From Bacteroidota bacterium (GTDB lineage: Bacteria; Bacteroidota; Ignavibacteria; OLB7): DNA of 64,000 bases. The translations under genes were made by a program, and so were the position numbers. The notes below the pieces were generated by a model. The model had not been told where the DNA came from. It saw nothing but the letters and a program-made list of their open reading frames with translations, and did no database searches. Shown piece after piece: positions 17,422 through 26,974 of this stretch. Position 1 is the first letter of the stretch. Each line of letters starts with the position of its first letter. The stretch lies in contig JAFDZV010000010.1 of assembly GCA_018266795.1 (NCBI GenBank), positions 62,001-126,000 of the forward strand, in the 5' to 3' direction.

Positions 17422-19344
17422 ATGAAGCAATCTCTACTGCTCGGACTCACTGCGGCGGCACTCGTTGCCGCTGCGCCGCTCATGGCGCAGCGGTCGGCGC
17501 AGGCCCCTCGCACGGACCGGAGCGTGCCGAACGAAGCGCAGCCGTACCAGAGCACGGCAAAGGCTCCGGCGGCGCCACGGCCCATGTCGCAGGCCACACC
17601 GCCCAATCTGCGCAGCGGCGCGGTGTATACCGGGCTGCACGGATTCTATGATTACCAGTCCAACGGCGTAATGCACGGCCGTCTGATGGTGAGCAAGAGC
17701 GATCCGAAGCAGGTCTATTCCGTCTACATGCTCTCGACCGACGGCACGGATACCACCACGGTGCAGAGCTCGCGCCGTGTTGGCTATGCGCATTCCACCG
17801 ACGGCGGCGCAACGTGGTCATCCACAACCGAAATCGATCCCGGCTTCCGCCTCGGCTTCCCGTGGCTGGCCATTGCAGCAGATGGAAGTCCGTACATCGC
17901 CGTTCACGGCGATCCGGACAAGCAGGGAAACCAGACGCTGATCTACACAGGCAGCGCCAGTTCCACAACGTTCACCCGCACGGGGAAGTTCGAGCGTCAG
18001 TCGTTCACCGGACGCGTTGGCGATCAGGGGAACGGAGTGATCTGGCCGAGCATCATCATCAGCCCGAACGATGCCACGAAGCAGGTGGTAACGGCAACGC
18101 TCGGCCCGCCGACCGGAGAGGATGACGATCCCGTGCACGTGGCCCGTACTCCGCTTGGCGGCAACGGCCCGTGGGACATCGTCTCCGATCAGCCGTACTC
18201 CACCTCGAGCGGCGGCCGCACCGTAATCACGACCTCTGCAGGCGGCAAGATCGGAATGGCCTATTCCCATTCCGACACAACCGGCAGCACGCCGGGCATC
18301 TATTACACCGAAAGCACCGATGGCGGCGCAACCTGGAAGGACCCGGTGCGCGTGATCGATGCGGAGAGCTTCCCGAACGAGTCCGATACGCTGGGCATCC
18401 GTTCGAACCTCGATATGACCTTTCTCGGCGAGGACCCGCAGATCGTGGTGACCGGTACGATCAACAATCTCTATCGCGAGCAGGGGATCTGGCTCTGGAA
18501 CTCGAAGAATGGCGCCCGGAAGATCGCGGGTGCAGACTCCACGATGGGCCTCGGCGTGATCACTGCCGTCGCCGCATTCGCGCAGCCGGCGATGGACTAC
18601 GTCTCCTACCCGAGCATTTCCGTGGGAGACGACGGCAAGCACATGGTGGTGGTGTTTCAGGCTGCGGCCATGACGCATTCCTACAATTCGGACTCCACCG
18701 CCATCGATCCGTTCATCAGCGACAGCGGATTCCATTTCTTCCGTATCTGGGCCGTGGGGTCGCCGGATGGCGGCGAGACGTGGGCCAAGCCGCAGGTGAT
18801 TCAGGACTTCGTAGGTGACGGCACGGACACCGCGAGCATCGAATACCCGGTGGCATCGGAGTTCGGCAAGATGGGTCCGGACAAGACGTTCAAACTCTGG
18901 ACAACGTTCCAGGCGCGTCGCCAGCCCGGCATGTACGCATTCATCGTGACGGATGTTGGAGGCGGCACTCCCGCCAATCGCGGTCCGATCAACGAGACGT
19001 ACCAGTACTTCCAGCGCACGTCGCTGCCGCCGACGTTCTTCGGCGAGCCCGCGGCGGTGGAGAACGGCGACCATCAGGGGAACAGCCTGAAGCTGACCGG
19101 AGGATATCCGAATCCGGCCGGCACCACGTATACCGTCAACTTCGAGCTCCCCGCCTCGGGTGATGCAACGCTCACCGTTTACGACATGCTGGGCACGGCG
19201 GTCTCCGCCGGGAGCCTGGACATGAGCTACGCGGGCAGCTATTCCCGGGCCGTGGATGTGAGCGCGCTTCCCAGCGGCCACTACCGCATCGTGGTCTCCC
19301 AGAACGGACGCATGGCGTCGCAGCAGTTCAGCGTCGTGCGCTGA
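17422..19344 (+). CDS. Secreted Asp-box (BNR/sialidase-like) protein with type IX secretion domain, paralogue
   Basis: 640 residues: signal peptide ending APLMAQR, a low-complexity proline/alanine linker, and a propeller body with three clear Asp-boxes (STDGGATWSS, STDGGATWKD, SPDGGETWAK). The C-terminal type IX domain starts at GGYPNPAGTTYTVNFEL and ends PSGHYRIVVSQNG. Same architecture as the protein at 14647. A hairpin terminator follows 33 bases after the stop. Surface location is likely; the biological ligand is unknown. Confidence 0.88.
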   Translation: MKQSLLLGLTAAALVAAAPLMAQRSAQAPRTDRSVPNEAQPYQSTAKAPAAPRPMSQATPPNLRSGAVYTGLHGFYDYQSNGVMHGRLMVSKSDPKQVYSVYMLSTDGTDTTTVQSSRRVGYAHSTDGGATWSSTTEIDPGFRLGFPWLAIAADGSPYIAVHGDPDKQGNQTLIYTGSASSTTFTRTGKFERQSFTGRVGDQGNGVIWPSIIISPNDATKQVVTATLGPPTGEDDDPVHVARTPLGGNGPWDIVSDQPYSTSSGGRTVITTSAGGKIGMAYSHSDTTGSTPGIYYTESTDGGATWKDPVRVIDAESFPNESDTLGIRSNLDMTFLGEDPQIVVTGTINNLYREQGIWLWNSKNGARKIAGADSTMGLGVITAVAAFAQPAMDYVSYPSISVGDDGKHMVVVFQAAAMTHSYNSDSTAIDPFISDSGFHFFRIWAVGSPDGGETWAKPQVIQDFVGDGTDTASIEYPVASEFGKMGPDKTFKLWTTFQARRQPGMYAFIVTDVGGGTPANRGPINETYQYFQRTSLPPTFFGEPAAVENGDHQGNSLKLTGGYPNPAGTTYTVNFELPASGDATLTVYDMLGTAVSAGSLDMSYAGSYSRAVDVSALPSGHYRIVVSQNGRMASQQFSVVR

Positions 19345-19376
19345 TCAATCGCACTGCGATCGCACTTGGACTTCCG

Positions 19377-19411
19377 GAGTGCCCGCACGGTTGTGCGGGC
19401 ACTCGTTGTTT
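19377..19411 (+). terminator. Rho-independent terminator
   Basis: GAGTGCCCGCAC and GTGCGGGCACTC pair perfectly over 12 bp around GGTT, followed by the T-rich GTTGTTT. It begins 33 bases after the stop codon at 19344. Confidence 0.8.
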
Positions 19412-19559
19412 CGAAATCACCATACGAAGCCGGCAAACGCAGTCACCATGGGCCCTGGCGGCCGACATACGGTTGCACGTTGGGGTAAATAATGCCCGGC
19501 CGGATCCACAACAATTGCACAGATCACGAAATGTCCTAAATTGCTCACTCCCTCCGCTA

Positions 19560-19570
19560 CCCCCCCCCCC
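19560..19570 (+). repeat. C11 homopolymer tract
   Basis: Eleven consecutive C residues, 18 bases before the ATG at 19589. The tract is in frame with a possible TTG start at 19541 that would add 16 residues to YifB. A length change would alter that frame or the spacing of leader elements. Confidence 0.7.
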
Positions 19571-19588
19571 GCGTCCCGCACTCCTGCC

Positions 19589-21130
19589 ATGGTCTCTCAT
19601 CTTCGCTCGGCGAGCACGATCGGAATCAACGCATTCCTCGTCGAGATTGAAACCCACGTTGAGAACGCGATTTTCTCGATGTCGCTGGTCGGCCTTCCGG
19701 ACAATGCCGTTCGCGAAAGCCGGGAACGTGTTGGCGCTGCGATAAAGAACAGCGGGCTTGCTCTGCCGCAGAAGCGATACACGATCAACCTTGCGCCTGC
19801 GGATGTTCGGAAGGAAGGCTCCGGCTTCGACCTCCCGATTGCAGTGGGCATCCTGTCGGCAACCGGCCAGATCGGGCCGGACAGACTGCGCCACATGCTG
19901 TTGCTGGGCGAACTGGCGCTCGATGGTTCGCTGCGGCCCGTGCACGGCTCGCTCTCCATCGCGATCGCGGCGCGGGATGCCGGCATCAAGGTTCTGATGT
20001 TGCCGCAGGGCAATGCGAACGAGGCGGCGCTCGTGGATGGTGTGGATGTGCTTCCCGTCTCCACACTGCGCGAGGTGGTTGAGGTGCTGAGCGGCGATCG
20101 CACTGCGATACCGCATACGGTTGACCGCCAGGCGCTGTTCGAGCGCAACGAGAATCATCTCTTCGACATGGCGGATGTGAAGGGGCAGGAGAACGTGAAG
20201 CGCGCCTTCGAGGTTGCCGCCGCCGGCGGCCACAATGTGATCATGGTTGGCCCTCCGGGGGCCGGTAAGACGATGATCGCGAAGCGGCTCCCGACGATCC
20301 TTCCGCCGATGTCGTTCGAGGAGGCGCTGGAGACAACGAAGATCCACTCGGTTGCCGGCATCCTTCCGGCCTCCGATGCGATGGTGGTGGCACGTCCGTT
20401 CCGGAGCCCGCATCATACGATTTCCGACGCGGCGCTGGTTGGCGGCGGCATGGGAGTGGCCCGGCCGGGCGAGATATCCCTTGCCCATCACGGGGTTCTC
20501 TTTCTCGACGAACTGCCGGAGTTCGCGCGCAACGTCCTCGAGGTATTGCGACAACCGCTGGAGGAGAATTGCATTACGATTTCCCGCACACGGCTTTCGC
20601 TGACCTTCCCCTCCAACTTCATGCTGGTGGCGAGCATGAACCCATGTCCGTGCGGCAATTTCGGCAACCCGAATGCGGAGTGCAGCTGCACGCCTCAGCA
20701 GATTCAACGGTACATGGCCCGGATCTCCGGCCCGCTTCTGGACCGCATCGACATCCATTGCGAGGTATCGGCAGTCAGGTACCAGGAACTGGCCTCGCGG
20801 CGTCCGGGCGAGCAATCGGCGGCGATCCGTGCGCGCGTGATCACGGCACGCAGGATCCAGGCGGAACGGTTCAACGGCTCTGCAACGATCTACAAGAATG
20901 CCGACATGGGTTCGCGCGAGATCGCACGGTTCTGTGCGATCGACTCGAACGGACAGGATCTGCTGAAGATGGCGATGACGAAGCTGGGCTTTTCGGCACG
21001 AGCGTACGACAAGATTCTGAAGGTAGCGCGCACGATCGCCGATCTCGCCCCCAGCGATACCATCGGCCCGGAGCACCTCTCCGAGGCGATACAGTATCGC
21101 AGTCTGGACAGGCAGTATTGGAACGCGTGA
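19589..21130 (+). CDS. comM: YifB/ComM family Mg-chelatase-like AAA+ ATPase
   Basis: 513 residues, typical length. The N-terminal ChlI/Lon-like domain reads [17 protein letters not shown]. The AAA+ core has Walker A GPPGAGKT near residue 221, Walker [11 protein letters not shown], and the family motif [20 protein letters not shown] cysteine cluster follows ([20 protein letters not shown]). ComM of Vibrio promotes branch migration during integration of transforming DNA; a role in recombination is likely. The ATG at 19589 begins the conserved domain, although an in-frame TTG at 19541 lies upstream of the C11 tract. Confidence 0.93.
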   Translation: MVSHLRSASTIGINAFLVEIETHVENAIFSMSLVGLPDNAVRESRERVGAAIKNSGLALPQKRYTINLAPADVRKEGSGFDLPIAVGILSATGQIGPDRLRHMLLLGELALDGSLRPVHGSLSIAIAARDAGIKVLMLPQGNANEAALVDGVDVLPVSTLREVVEVLSGDRTAIPHTVDRQALFERNENHLFDMADVKGQENVKRAFEVAAAGGHNVIMVGPPGAGKTMIAKRLPTILPPMSFEEALETTKIHSVAGILPASDAMVVARPFRSPHHTISDAALVGGGMGVARPGEISLAHHGVLFLDELPEFARNVLEVLRQPLEENCITISRTRLSLTFPSNFMLVASMNPCPCGNFGNPNAECSCTPQQIQRYMARISGPLLDRIDIHCEVSAVRYQELASRRPGEQSAAIRARVITARRIQAERFNGSATIYKNADMGSREIARFCAIDSNGQDLLKMAMTKLGFSARAYDKILKVARTIADLAPSDTIGPEHLSEAIQYRSLDRQYWNA

Positions 21131-21239
21131 GCGGCAGTGCACGCCAGCGTCGGCAGTACGGGGAGCCGGCCTCCATACTCCTCACGGACTCTCCCGGTAC
21201 CACGCAATGCACATGCATTGCCATACATCGAGGAAGACA

Positions 21240-22169
21240 ATGATCCGCACGATCACCCCCAATGAACTCGACGCATTTGCAGCGTTTGCTGCGCATGCGA
21301 ACTCCGAACGCGTCGCAGCGTTCGTTCGTGATCTATGGCAACGTGGAGAAAGCGCACCGGACCAGTGTCTGGTTGCGGAAGTTGACGGACACACTATTGG
21401 AAGGATGCTCTGGTGGAGACTTGCTTCCAATCCATTCGACGCATACATCGGCCTCCTCTCGCTGCCGTGGGACGGCGCCTGGGAGGATACGGGGCAGGCC
21501 ATTCTGGCCCGCTGCATTCAGGATGCGCGCGACGCCGGCGCACACCGACTGGAGGCAAACGTTCTGATGAACGCTCCTGGAGGGCTTGAACGCTGCGCGG
21601 TACTTGCCGACGCGGACTTTATCCCTGTACAGGAGAAGGTCCGTCTGGAACTGGACGGCGACTCGCCGCTCCCCCCTCACTCATCCAGGCTTCACGTATA
21701 CACGCGCGCGCAGCTCGGCGACGATCAGTTCATCGAGGCAATCGAGTATGTGATGCAGGGGACGCTCGATCGCCTGATGGCGCGTTCGATACAGCATCTG
21801 GGAAGCCGCGAGGCCGCCGTGGACTACTTCGACCTGCTGGCCGATCTGGACAATCACCCTGATCTCTGGCTGCTCTGCTTCGACACGCATGGAGAGTTCG
21901 TCGGCACAGTGGTTGCACAACGACTCTCGAATTCGCTTGGAGCACTCAACTATGTTGGTGTGGCACCCGAACAGCGCGGCCGCGGCTACGGCACCGATCT
22001 GGTTGCCGAAGGCATCCGCCGCCTGATGGTAACGGGCCTGGAGTCCGTGCGCGTCGAGGTGGACGCGCGCAACCGCCCCATGCTTGCCGCATGCCATCGG
22101 AACGGCTTCGCTGAAATGGGACGCACGTTGATATTCGGCCGCGGGCTGGATGGTGCGTCGTATGTCTGA
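21240..22169 (+). CDS. Tandem GNAT-domain acetyltransferase
   Basis: 309 residues with two GNAT-like halves. The first half (residues 1-150) lacks a clean acetyl-CoA loop. The second carries YVGVAPEQRGRGYGTDLVAEGI, where the R-G-R-G-Y-G loop binds acetyl-CoA, and then RPMLAACHRNGF. GAGGAAG precedes the ATG at 21240. The substrate is unknown. It is followed after 6 bases by a perfect hairpin and then prfC. Confidence 0.82.
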   Translation: MIRTITPNELDAFAAFAAHANSERVAAFVRDLWQRGESAPDQCLVAEVDGHTIGRMLWWRLASNPFDAYIGLLSLPWDGAWEDTGQAILARCIQDARDAGAHRLEANVLMNAPGGLERCAVLADADFIPVQEKVRLELDGDSPLPPHSSRLHVYTRAQLGDDQFIEAIEYVMQGTLDRLMARSIQHLGSREAAVDYFDLLADLDNHPDLWLLCFDTHGEFVGTVVAQRLSNSLGALNYVGVAPEQRGRGYGTDLVAEGIRRLMVTGLESVRVEVDARNRPMLAACHRNGFAEMGRTLIFGRGLDGASYV

Positions 22170-22175
22170 CGGAAT

Positions 22176-22205
22176 CCAGCCGGGCAGCCCCGGCTGCCCG
22201 GCTGG
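22176..22205 (+). terminator. GC-rich hairpin, possible terminator
   Basis: CCAGCCGGGCAG and CTGCCCGGCTGG pair over 12 bp around a six-base loop, six bases after the stop of the acetyltransferase. There is no T-run, so termination is uncertain; it could instead mark the leader of prfC. Confidence 0.45.
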
Positions 22206-22256
22206 AGCACATTCCGTTACGCAGCCGGGCAATGCCCGGGGGTGTATCTTTGTGGA

Positions 22257-23855
22257 ATGTCATCCGAACTAGTCGATCAGATTCGCAGGCGGCGCACGTT
22301 CGCCATCATCTCGCACCCTGACGCGGGCAAGACCACGCTTACAGAGAAGCTGCTGCTGTACGGCGGCGCGCTCCGGCTTGCCGGTTCGGTGACCGCGCGG
22401 CGCAATCAACGGCGCGCCACATCCGATTGGATGGAACTCGAACAGCAGCGCGGCATCTCGGTAACCTCCACCGTGCTGCAGTTCGAGTTCGAGGACCACA
22501 CCATCAACCTGCTCGACACACCGGGCCACGAGGACTTCTCCGAGGATACGTACCGCACGCTCACCGCTGCCGACAGCGCGGTGATGCTGATCGATTCGGC
22601 GAAGGGAATCGAACCCCAGACGCGCAAGCTCTTCGAGGTCTGCCGTATCCGCCGGATTCCCATCTTCACCTTCATCAACAAGATGGACAGGCCGGGCAGG
22701 CCCGCACTGGATCTGATCGACGAGTTGGAGGGCGAGTTCGGCATTGCACCGTATCCGATCAACTGGCCGATCGGCTCCGGCATGAGCTTCGCCGGCGTTT
22801 ACGACAGGCTTACGCGTGAGGCGCATCTGTACCAGCGCACGGACCACGGCGCCTATCGCGCGCCGGTCGAGCTCACGAACCTGAATGACTCGCGCGTGGA
22901 ATCCATCATCGGCGCACGCGAGCTTGCGGCGCTGCGCGATGATCTGGAGCTGATCGAAGGAGCCGGCGCCGAGTTCACGGAGGAGCGCTTCCGCACCGGG
23001 GCCATATCGCCCGTGTTCTTCGGCAGCGCCGTGAACAACTTCGGCGTGGACATCTTTCTGAAGCGCTTCGTGGAATATGCTCCCGCTCCGGGTGTGAAGA
23101 ACACGGAGAGCGGTCCGCTGTCGCCGGAGAACGAGACGTTCACCGGGTTCGTGTTCAAGATTCAGGCGAACATGGACAAGCAGCATCGCGACCGCGTGGC
23201 ATTCCTTCGCGTCTGCTCCGGCAGGTTCGAGAAGGACATGATGGTGACCAACGTGCGCAGCGGACGGCAGGTTCGCCTGAGCAGACCCCACAAGATGTTT
23301 GCGCAGGAGCGGGAGACCGTGGACGAGGCCTATCCGGGCGACATCATCGGGTTGATGAACCCGGGTGTGTTCGCGATCGGCGACACGGTAACCTCCGGAC
23401 AGAAGGTGCAGTTCGATCCGATCCCGCACTTCTCGCCGGAGCGTTTCGCCTCGATTCGCACGCCGTCGCCGGCGAAGCGGAAGTCGCTGCATAAGGGATT
23501 GGACCAGTTGCGCGAGGAGGGGGCCATTCAGGTGATGTGGTCGCCGAACAGCACCGATCCCATCCTTGCGGCGGTGGGCCAGCTTCAGTTCGACGTGGTG
23601 AAGTTCCGTCTGGAATCGGAGTACAGTGTGGAGGTGTTGCTCTCACCGCTTCCATATGTCGCTGCGCGATGGCTTTCCGGACCGCAGAGCGAGCTGGACA
23701 GCCCGGTGCTCTACAGCGGTACGCAGGTGGTGAAGGATTCCGACGGCCTGCCGGTAATGCTGTTCCAGAGCGAGTGGCATATCAATGCCGCACAGGAAAA
23801 GAACCCCAAGCTCACCTTCAGCCCGGTGGCTCGCGGCGAAGCCGTCATGGTGTAG
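22257..23855 (+). CDS. prfC: Peptide chain release factor 3
   Basis: 532 residues. The GTPase motifs are intact: SHPDAGKTT (G1), RGISVTST (switch I), DTPGHEDFS (G3) and NKMDRPGR (G4), followed by the RF3-specific domains II and III ending in FQSEWHINAAQEKNP. RF3 is the GTPase that releases RF1/RF2 from the ribosome after termination. The ATG at 22257 fits the family N-terminus (MSSELVDQIRRRRTFAIISH). Its 3' end overlaps the convergent SufR-like gene by 11 bases. Confidence 0.96.
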   Translation: MSSELVDQIRRRRTFAIISHPDAGKTTLTEKLLLYGGALRLAGSVTARRNQRRATSDWMELEQQRGISVTSTVLQFEFEDHTINLLDTPGHEDFSEDTYRTLTAADSAVMLIDSAKGIEPQTRKLFEVCRIRRIPIFTFINKMDRPGRPALDLIDELEGEFGIAPYPINWPIGSGMSFAGVYDRLTREAHLYQRTDHGAYRAPVELTNLNDSRVESIIGARELAALRDDLELIEGAGAEFTEERFRTGAISPVFFGSAVNNFGVDIFLKRFVEYAPAPGVKNTESGPLSPENETFTGFVFKIQANMDKQHRDRVAFLRVCSGRFEKDMMVTNVRSGRQVRLSRPHKMFAQERETVDEAYPGDIIGLMNPGVFAIGDTVTSGQKVQFDPIPHFSPERFASIRTPSPAKRKSLHKGLDQLREEGAIQVMWSPNSTDPILAAVGQLQFDVVKFRLESEYSVEVLLSPLPYVAARWLSGPQSELDSPVLYSGTQVVKDSDGLPVMLFQSEWHINAAQEKNPKLTFSPVARGEAVMV

Positions 23856-24546
23856 CCGGGGCGGCCTGCACAACGGGAAGCTCGATCTGGAAACGGAAGG
23901 TGGAAGGCTCCACCGGTTGATCCTCCATCACACGGAACACACAGCGCCGGTCGCCGTTCTGAAACCGCTCCGTCCGCACAACGCGAACGCCCAGCAGGCG
24001 CGTGAGCGCCGAGACGCTGGTGCTGCAGAGTGCTGAGTGGCGCATCGCAACATTGAGGTAGGGGCAGTTACGCTCGATGAGCATCAGCCCTTCCTCCGAG
24101 GAGACGATCTCCATGTACGAGTCGCCGTGCTGGTAGAGGTCCTTCAGTATCGCGATGCGCTCCTGCAGATCCTTGCCGCGCAACAGCGGCTCCCACTTCA
24201 ACACCTGTGTGTCCGTCACGTTCGCAAGCAGGCGCAGCAGCAGCTCCTCCCCCAGCTCCTCACCGATGGTATCGATAAGGCGAATCGCCAGCTGATCGTA
24301 GTGCTTGGGGAAAAGATGTTCGCCGGCCGTGGTCAGCGAGTAGTGTGCGATCGGGCGTCCGGCGCCGCGACGGCCGCTTCGGTTCACGCTTCCGGCAACC
24401 CAGCCCTCACGCTCCATCAGCAACAACTGCTGGCGCACCGATTCGTACGTCACCCCGACGGCAGCGGCCAGCTCCATGATGGTCCGGCTCGGCTCCTTCT
24501 TCAGCACGTTGAGAATCAACTGGCGTATACCGGAGAGTTCTTCCAT
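23845..24546 (-). CDS. SufR-like iron-sulfur transcriptional regulator
   Basis: 233 residues. The N-terminal winged helix (QLILNVLKKEPSRTIMELAA, then VTYESVRQQLLLMEREGWV, then a GAGRPIAHYSLT wing) is of the DeoR/ArsR-like type found in SufR. The C-terminal half carries cysteines at the spacing of the SufR [4Fe-4S] site: NCPYLNVAMRHSALCS, then about 27 residues, then RRCVFRV. SufR represses suf genes when its cluster is intact. No suf genes occur here, so the target is unknown. Start chosen at the ATG at 24546; upstream codons are not domain-like. Confidence 0.82.
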   Translation of the reverse strand: MEELSGIRQLILNVLKKEPSRTIMELAAAVGVTYESVRQQLLLMEREGWVAGSVNRSGRRGAGRPIAHYSLTTAGEHLFPKHYDQLAIRLIDTIGEELGEELLLRLLANVTDTQVLKWEPLLRGKDLQERIAILKDLYQHGDSYMEIVSSEEGLMLIERNCPYLNVAMRHSALCSTSVSALTRLLGVRVVRTERFQNGDRRCVFRVMEDQPVEPSTFRFQIELPVVQAAPATP

Positions 24547-24878
24547 CGTCCTTGTTCCTTGATCGCAGCGAGAAGATGAATCGATGCAATCTATCGATAA
24601 GTGTATGAGAAGAGAAGGGGAACCGGCATGGACGTCGAACCGACGCATGGCAGCGTTCGCCGCGGAGCCAGTGGAGTTCCCGACGTTCGGCGCTGCAAGG
24701 CCTGCAGGCTTTGAAGTGCAACCCGGTATCGATAGGAACCGTCGGTGCACCGCCCATCCGTAATCATATCGCAGTCCGACCGTTCACCCGGCAGCACTCG
24801 CGGGCTGCGCTCCGAACGCCGCAATGCATGTGACCAGCAACGCGAGCGGCTCCGCTCCGTGGACGCGACCACGCACGC
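24547..24878 (-). promoter_or_regulatory. Leader and promoter region of the SufR-like gene
   Basis: About 330 bases upstream of the regulator. It includes the direct inverted pair ATCGAT...ATCGAT near 24577-24599 in an AT-richer patch, a plausible autoregulatory operator. No gene is seen in it. Confidence 0.35.
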
Positions 24879-25313
24879 CTATTCGCTACGGTTCGCTCCG
24901 TGAATCAGATCCCCGCCGAACCAGCTGCCGATCAGCAGCAGAATCGTACCGAAAGCCGAACAGCAGAGAAGCAGCACCGGGTTTGCACCGCCCGGTCCGG
25001 CGGGGGAATGCTGCATCAACAGTCGAACCAGAAAACATGTCGCCGCCGCAAGCATCAGGACCAGGTGGCGATTTGCGGTACGGAACGTCCGCGCGCTATC
25101 GCGCAGTGCCAGATAGTCCAGCATACCCGCCGCTGCCGCAACGGCGGCCCCGCAGAGTCCGGCGATGAGGAGCCAGAAGGCAATGAGCCACCACTGCGGG
25201 GAGCCGTCCACAGCGGCTGCGATGTCGGCGACAAAGGCAAGCGGCAGCGCGCCCATCGGCAGATGTACCAGTGGCGGATGCAGCGGATGCCCGAAGGGTC
25301 TGATCGGTTTCAT
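24879..25313 (-). CDS. DUF2231 family membrane protein
   Basis: 144 residues with four hydrophobic segments. The N-terminal GHPLHPPLVHLPMGALPLAF is the signature of DUF2231, whose paired histidines suggest metal or heme contact. GGAGGG stands eight bases before the ATG at 25313. The function of the family is not established; members often lie beside redox or electron-transfer genes. It follows another small membrane protein gene on the same strand with a 76-base gap, probably co-transcribed. Confidence 0.78.
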   Translation of the reverse strand: MKPIRPFGHPLHPPLVHLPMGALPLAFVADIAAAVDGSPQWWLIAFWLLIAGLCGAAVAAAAGMLDYLALRDSARTFRTANRHLVLMLAAATCFLVRLLMQHSPAGPGGANPVLLLCCSAFGTILLLIGSWFGGDLIHGANRSE

Positions 25314-25389
25314 GAGCGAACCCTCCTCCATCGGCCAACGCGCGATCCGCCGGGACCTGGAACGGACGTCATTGCCAGCAGCACTGCGG

Positions 25390-25728
25390 CTACAGCACCC
25401 ATAGCAGCAGCAGAACAAATCCCGCAACGGCAAGCAGCCCATGGCCAACGATCAGGCCGCGAGGAAGTGTCTTCTTGCGCACGTGAAACGAGAAGAGGAT
25501 GAAGCCGCCAACCGCAGCAACCAGGAAGGAGATGAGTGCATACATCCCCAGCCCCGCCATCGGGCTCCGCAGTACCAGCGAGATGACCAGGATCAGCCCG
25601 GTTGCCGCGAACAGGCCGTGAATCAGCGCAACCGGAATTCCCGGAGTGCGGCCACTCAGATGTGCAATTGCCGCCGTAAGCCCAACGGCTGCGGCAACCG
25701 CGAAACAGACGATTGTGAGAACCGGCAT
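25390..25728 (-). CDS. Small four-helix membrane protein
   Basis: 112 residues, almost entirely hydrophobic, with four transmembrane segments (VLTIVCFAVAAAVGLTAAI; PVALIHGLFAATGLILVISL; GMYALISFLVAAVGGFILF; LIVGHGLLAVAGFVLLLLWVL) and a basic loop HVRKKTLPRG. Two HG motifs in helices 2 and 4 suggest a repeated pair. I do not recognise the family. GAGGTGA precedes the ATG at 25728, which is preferred over the GTG three codons upstream. Likely an operon with the DUF2231 gene downstream. Confidence 0.7.
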   Translation of the reverse strand: MPVLTIVCFAVAAAVGLTAAIAHLSGRTPGIPVALIHGLFAATGLILVISLVLRSPMAGLGMYALISFLVAAVGGFILFSFHVRKKTLPRGLIVGHGLLAVAGFVLLLLWVL

Positions 25729-25784
25729 GACATTCACCTCGATATCGGTTTGACAAAGACTCTGCGCGAAACTAATGCGGAAAT

Positions 25785-25816
25785 CATATTATCCAAAATT
25801 TATCTTGTATAATATG
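25785..25816. promoter_or_regulatory. AT-rich inverted repeat, candidate operator
   Basis: CATATTAT and ATAATATG are perfect inverse arms separated by 16 AT-rich bases. The site lies between the small membrane protein gene and the divergent LOG gene. It contains TATAAT at 25808-25813 pointing towards the latter. It is the most AT-rich patch in this part of the window. Confidence 0.4.
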
Positions 25817-26018
25817 CATAGATAAACCGGGCGGGTGATGTGGGATGTGGGAACACCATGGAGCCGTGAGTGCTCCCGGATCTGGATGTACGGTCCATGT
25901 TCGCTATTATGGGGTTTCAACGATCGGCGATTCCAGCGAGGGAACGCATCCGGTCGGCACAATTCCGCCCCCGTCCCGGTCACGGAGACGGGCCGCGTCA
26001 ATCTTCCCGAACCAGTCG

Positions 26019-26603
26019 ATGATTCAACGCATCTGTGTCTTCTGCGGCTCCAATTCCGGCTCCAACCCTGCCTTCACTGAAAGCGCACAGACGTTCGGCG
26101 CCGAACTCGCTGCCCGCGGCCTCGGTCTTGTCTACGGCGGTGGACGCGTTGGCCTGATGGGAGAGTTGGCAAACAGCGTGCTGAAGGCGGGCGGAGAGGT
26201 TGTGGGTGTAATCCCGGAGGCGCTCTTCACGAAGGAGGTCGGCCACACGGGACTCACCCAGCTTCATGTTGTCGGCACGATGCACGAACGCAAGGGGATG
26301 ATGGCGCAACTCGCCGATGCCTTCGTCACGCTTCCCGGCGGGTTTGGAACAATGGAGGAATTCTTCGAGGTGCTTACGTGGGCTCAACTCGGCATTCACA
26401 CCAAGCCATGCGGCCTGCTGAACGTTGCCGGCTATTACGATCCCCTGCTTGCACTCTTCGATGACTTCGTGCAGTGCCGATTCGCACGCCCGGAGCATCT
26501 GGATTTCGTTCTCAGCGACACGAACCCCGCCGCACTTCTTGCACGGCTCATATCCTACGTCGCACCAACGAAGACCCGTTGGATAACGGATGAGGAAGTG
26601 TAG
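26019..26603 (+). CDS. LOG family protein (nucleoside 5'-monophosphate phosphoribohydrolase)
   Basis: 194 residues. The N-terminal VFCGSNSGSNPAF and the PGGFGTMEEFFEV motif (PGGxGTxxE, catalytic) are diagnostic of LOG proteins once annotated as lysine decarboxylases. Such enzymes split adenosine-type 5'-monophosphates into base and ribose 5-phosphate, giving cytokinins in plants and their partners; in free-living bacteria the role is nucleotide salvage or unknown. The ATG at 26019 directly precedes the conserved RICVFCGS strand, so the in-frame 58-codon extension is rejected. Confidence 0.92.
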   Translation: MIQRICVFCGSNSGSNPAFTESAQTFGAELAARGLGLVYGGGRVGLMGELANSVLKAGGEVVGVIPEALFTKEVGHTGLTQLHVVGTMHERKGMMAQLADAFVTLPGGFGTMEEFFEVLTWAQLGIHTKPCGLLNVAGYYDPLLALFDDFVQCRFARPEHLDFVLSDTNPAALLARLISYVAPTKTRWITDEEV

Positions 26604-26974
26604 CCGACGAACGGGTCGGCGCGCGGATCACCGGATGAGATCCGCTGCGCCACATCGCGTCGCCGCATGAACAACTATCGCGAACCGATCCGCAAGCCGC
26701 AGAAGTATTGCCGGCCGGGCGTCTCCTGCAACCTCCCCCTCCGGACCGCCGGTCTCCCGATCAACTTCCCCATCGTCATTTTCCGGCAGCTCCTTATGTT
26801 GCGCCCGCGTTCAATCCGCGCACAACCTCCGGTGGCCTGCCCGCGCCCGGCCTGAGAGTGGAGGCAAAGGGGAGCATATCCTCGGATTGCAGTGCTGACA
26901 TGTATTCCTTCTCGGCGATTGGAACCGAGGAGCGCGGGTCCCGTTCCGGTCGCATCAACGACAAGGAACAACCA
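26604..26974 (+). other. Intergenic region
   Basis: 371 bases between LOG and the BtrH-like gene. The downstream reading frame stays open through part of it but is not protein-like. No RNA gene or repeat is visible. Confidence 0.4.
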
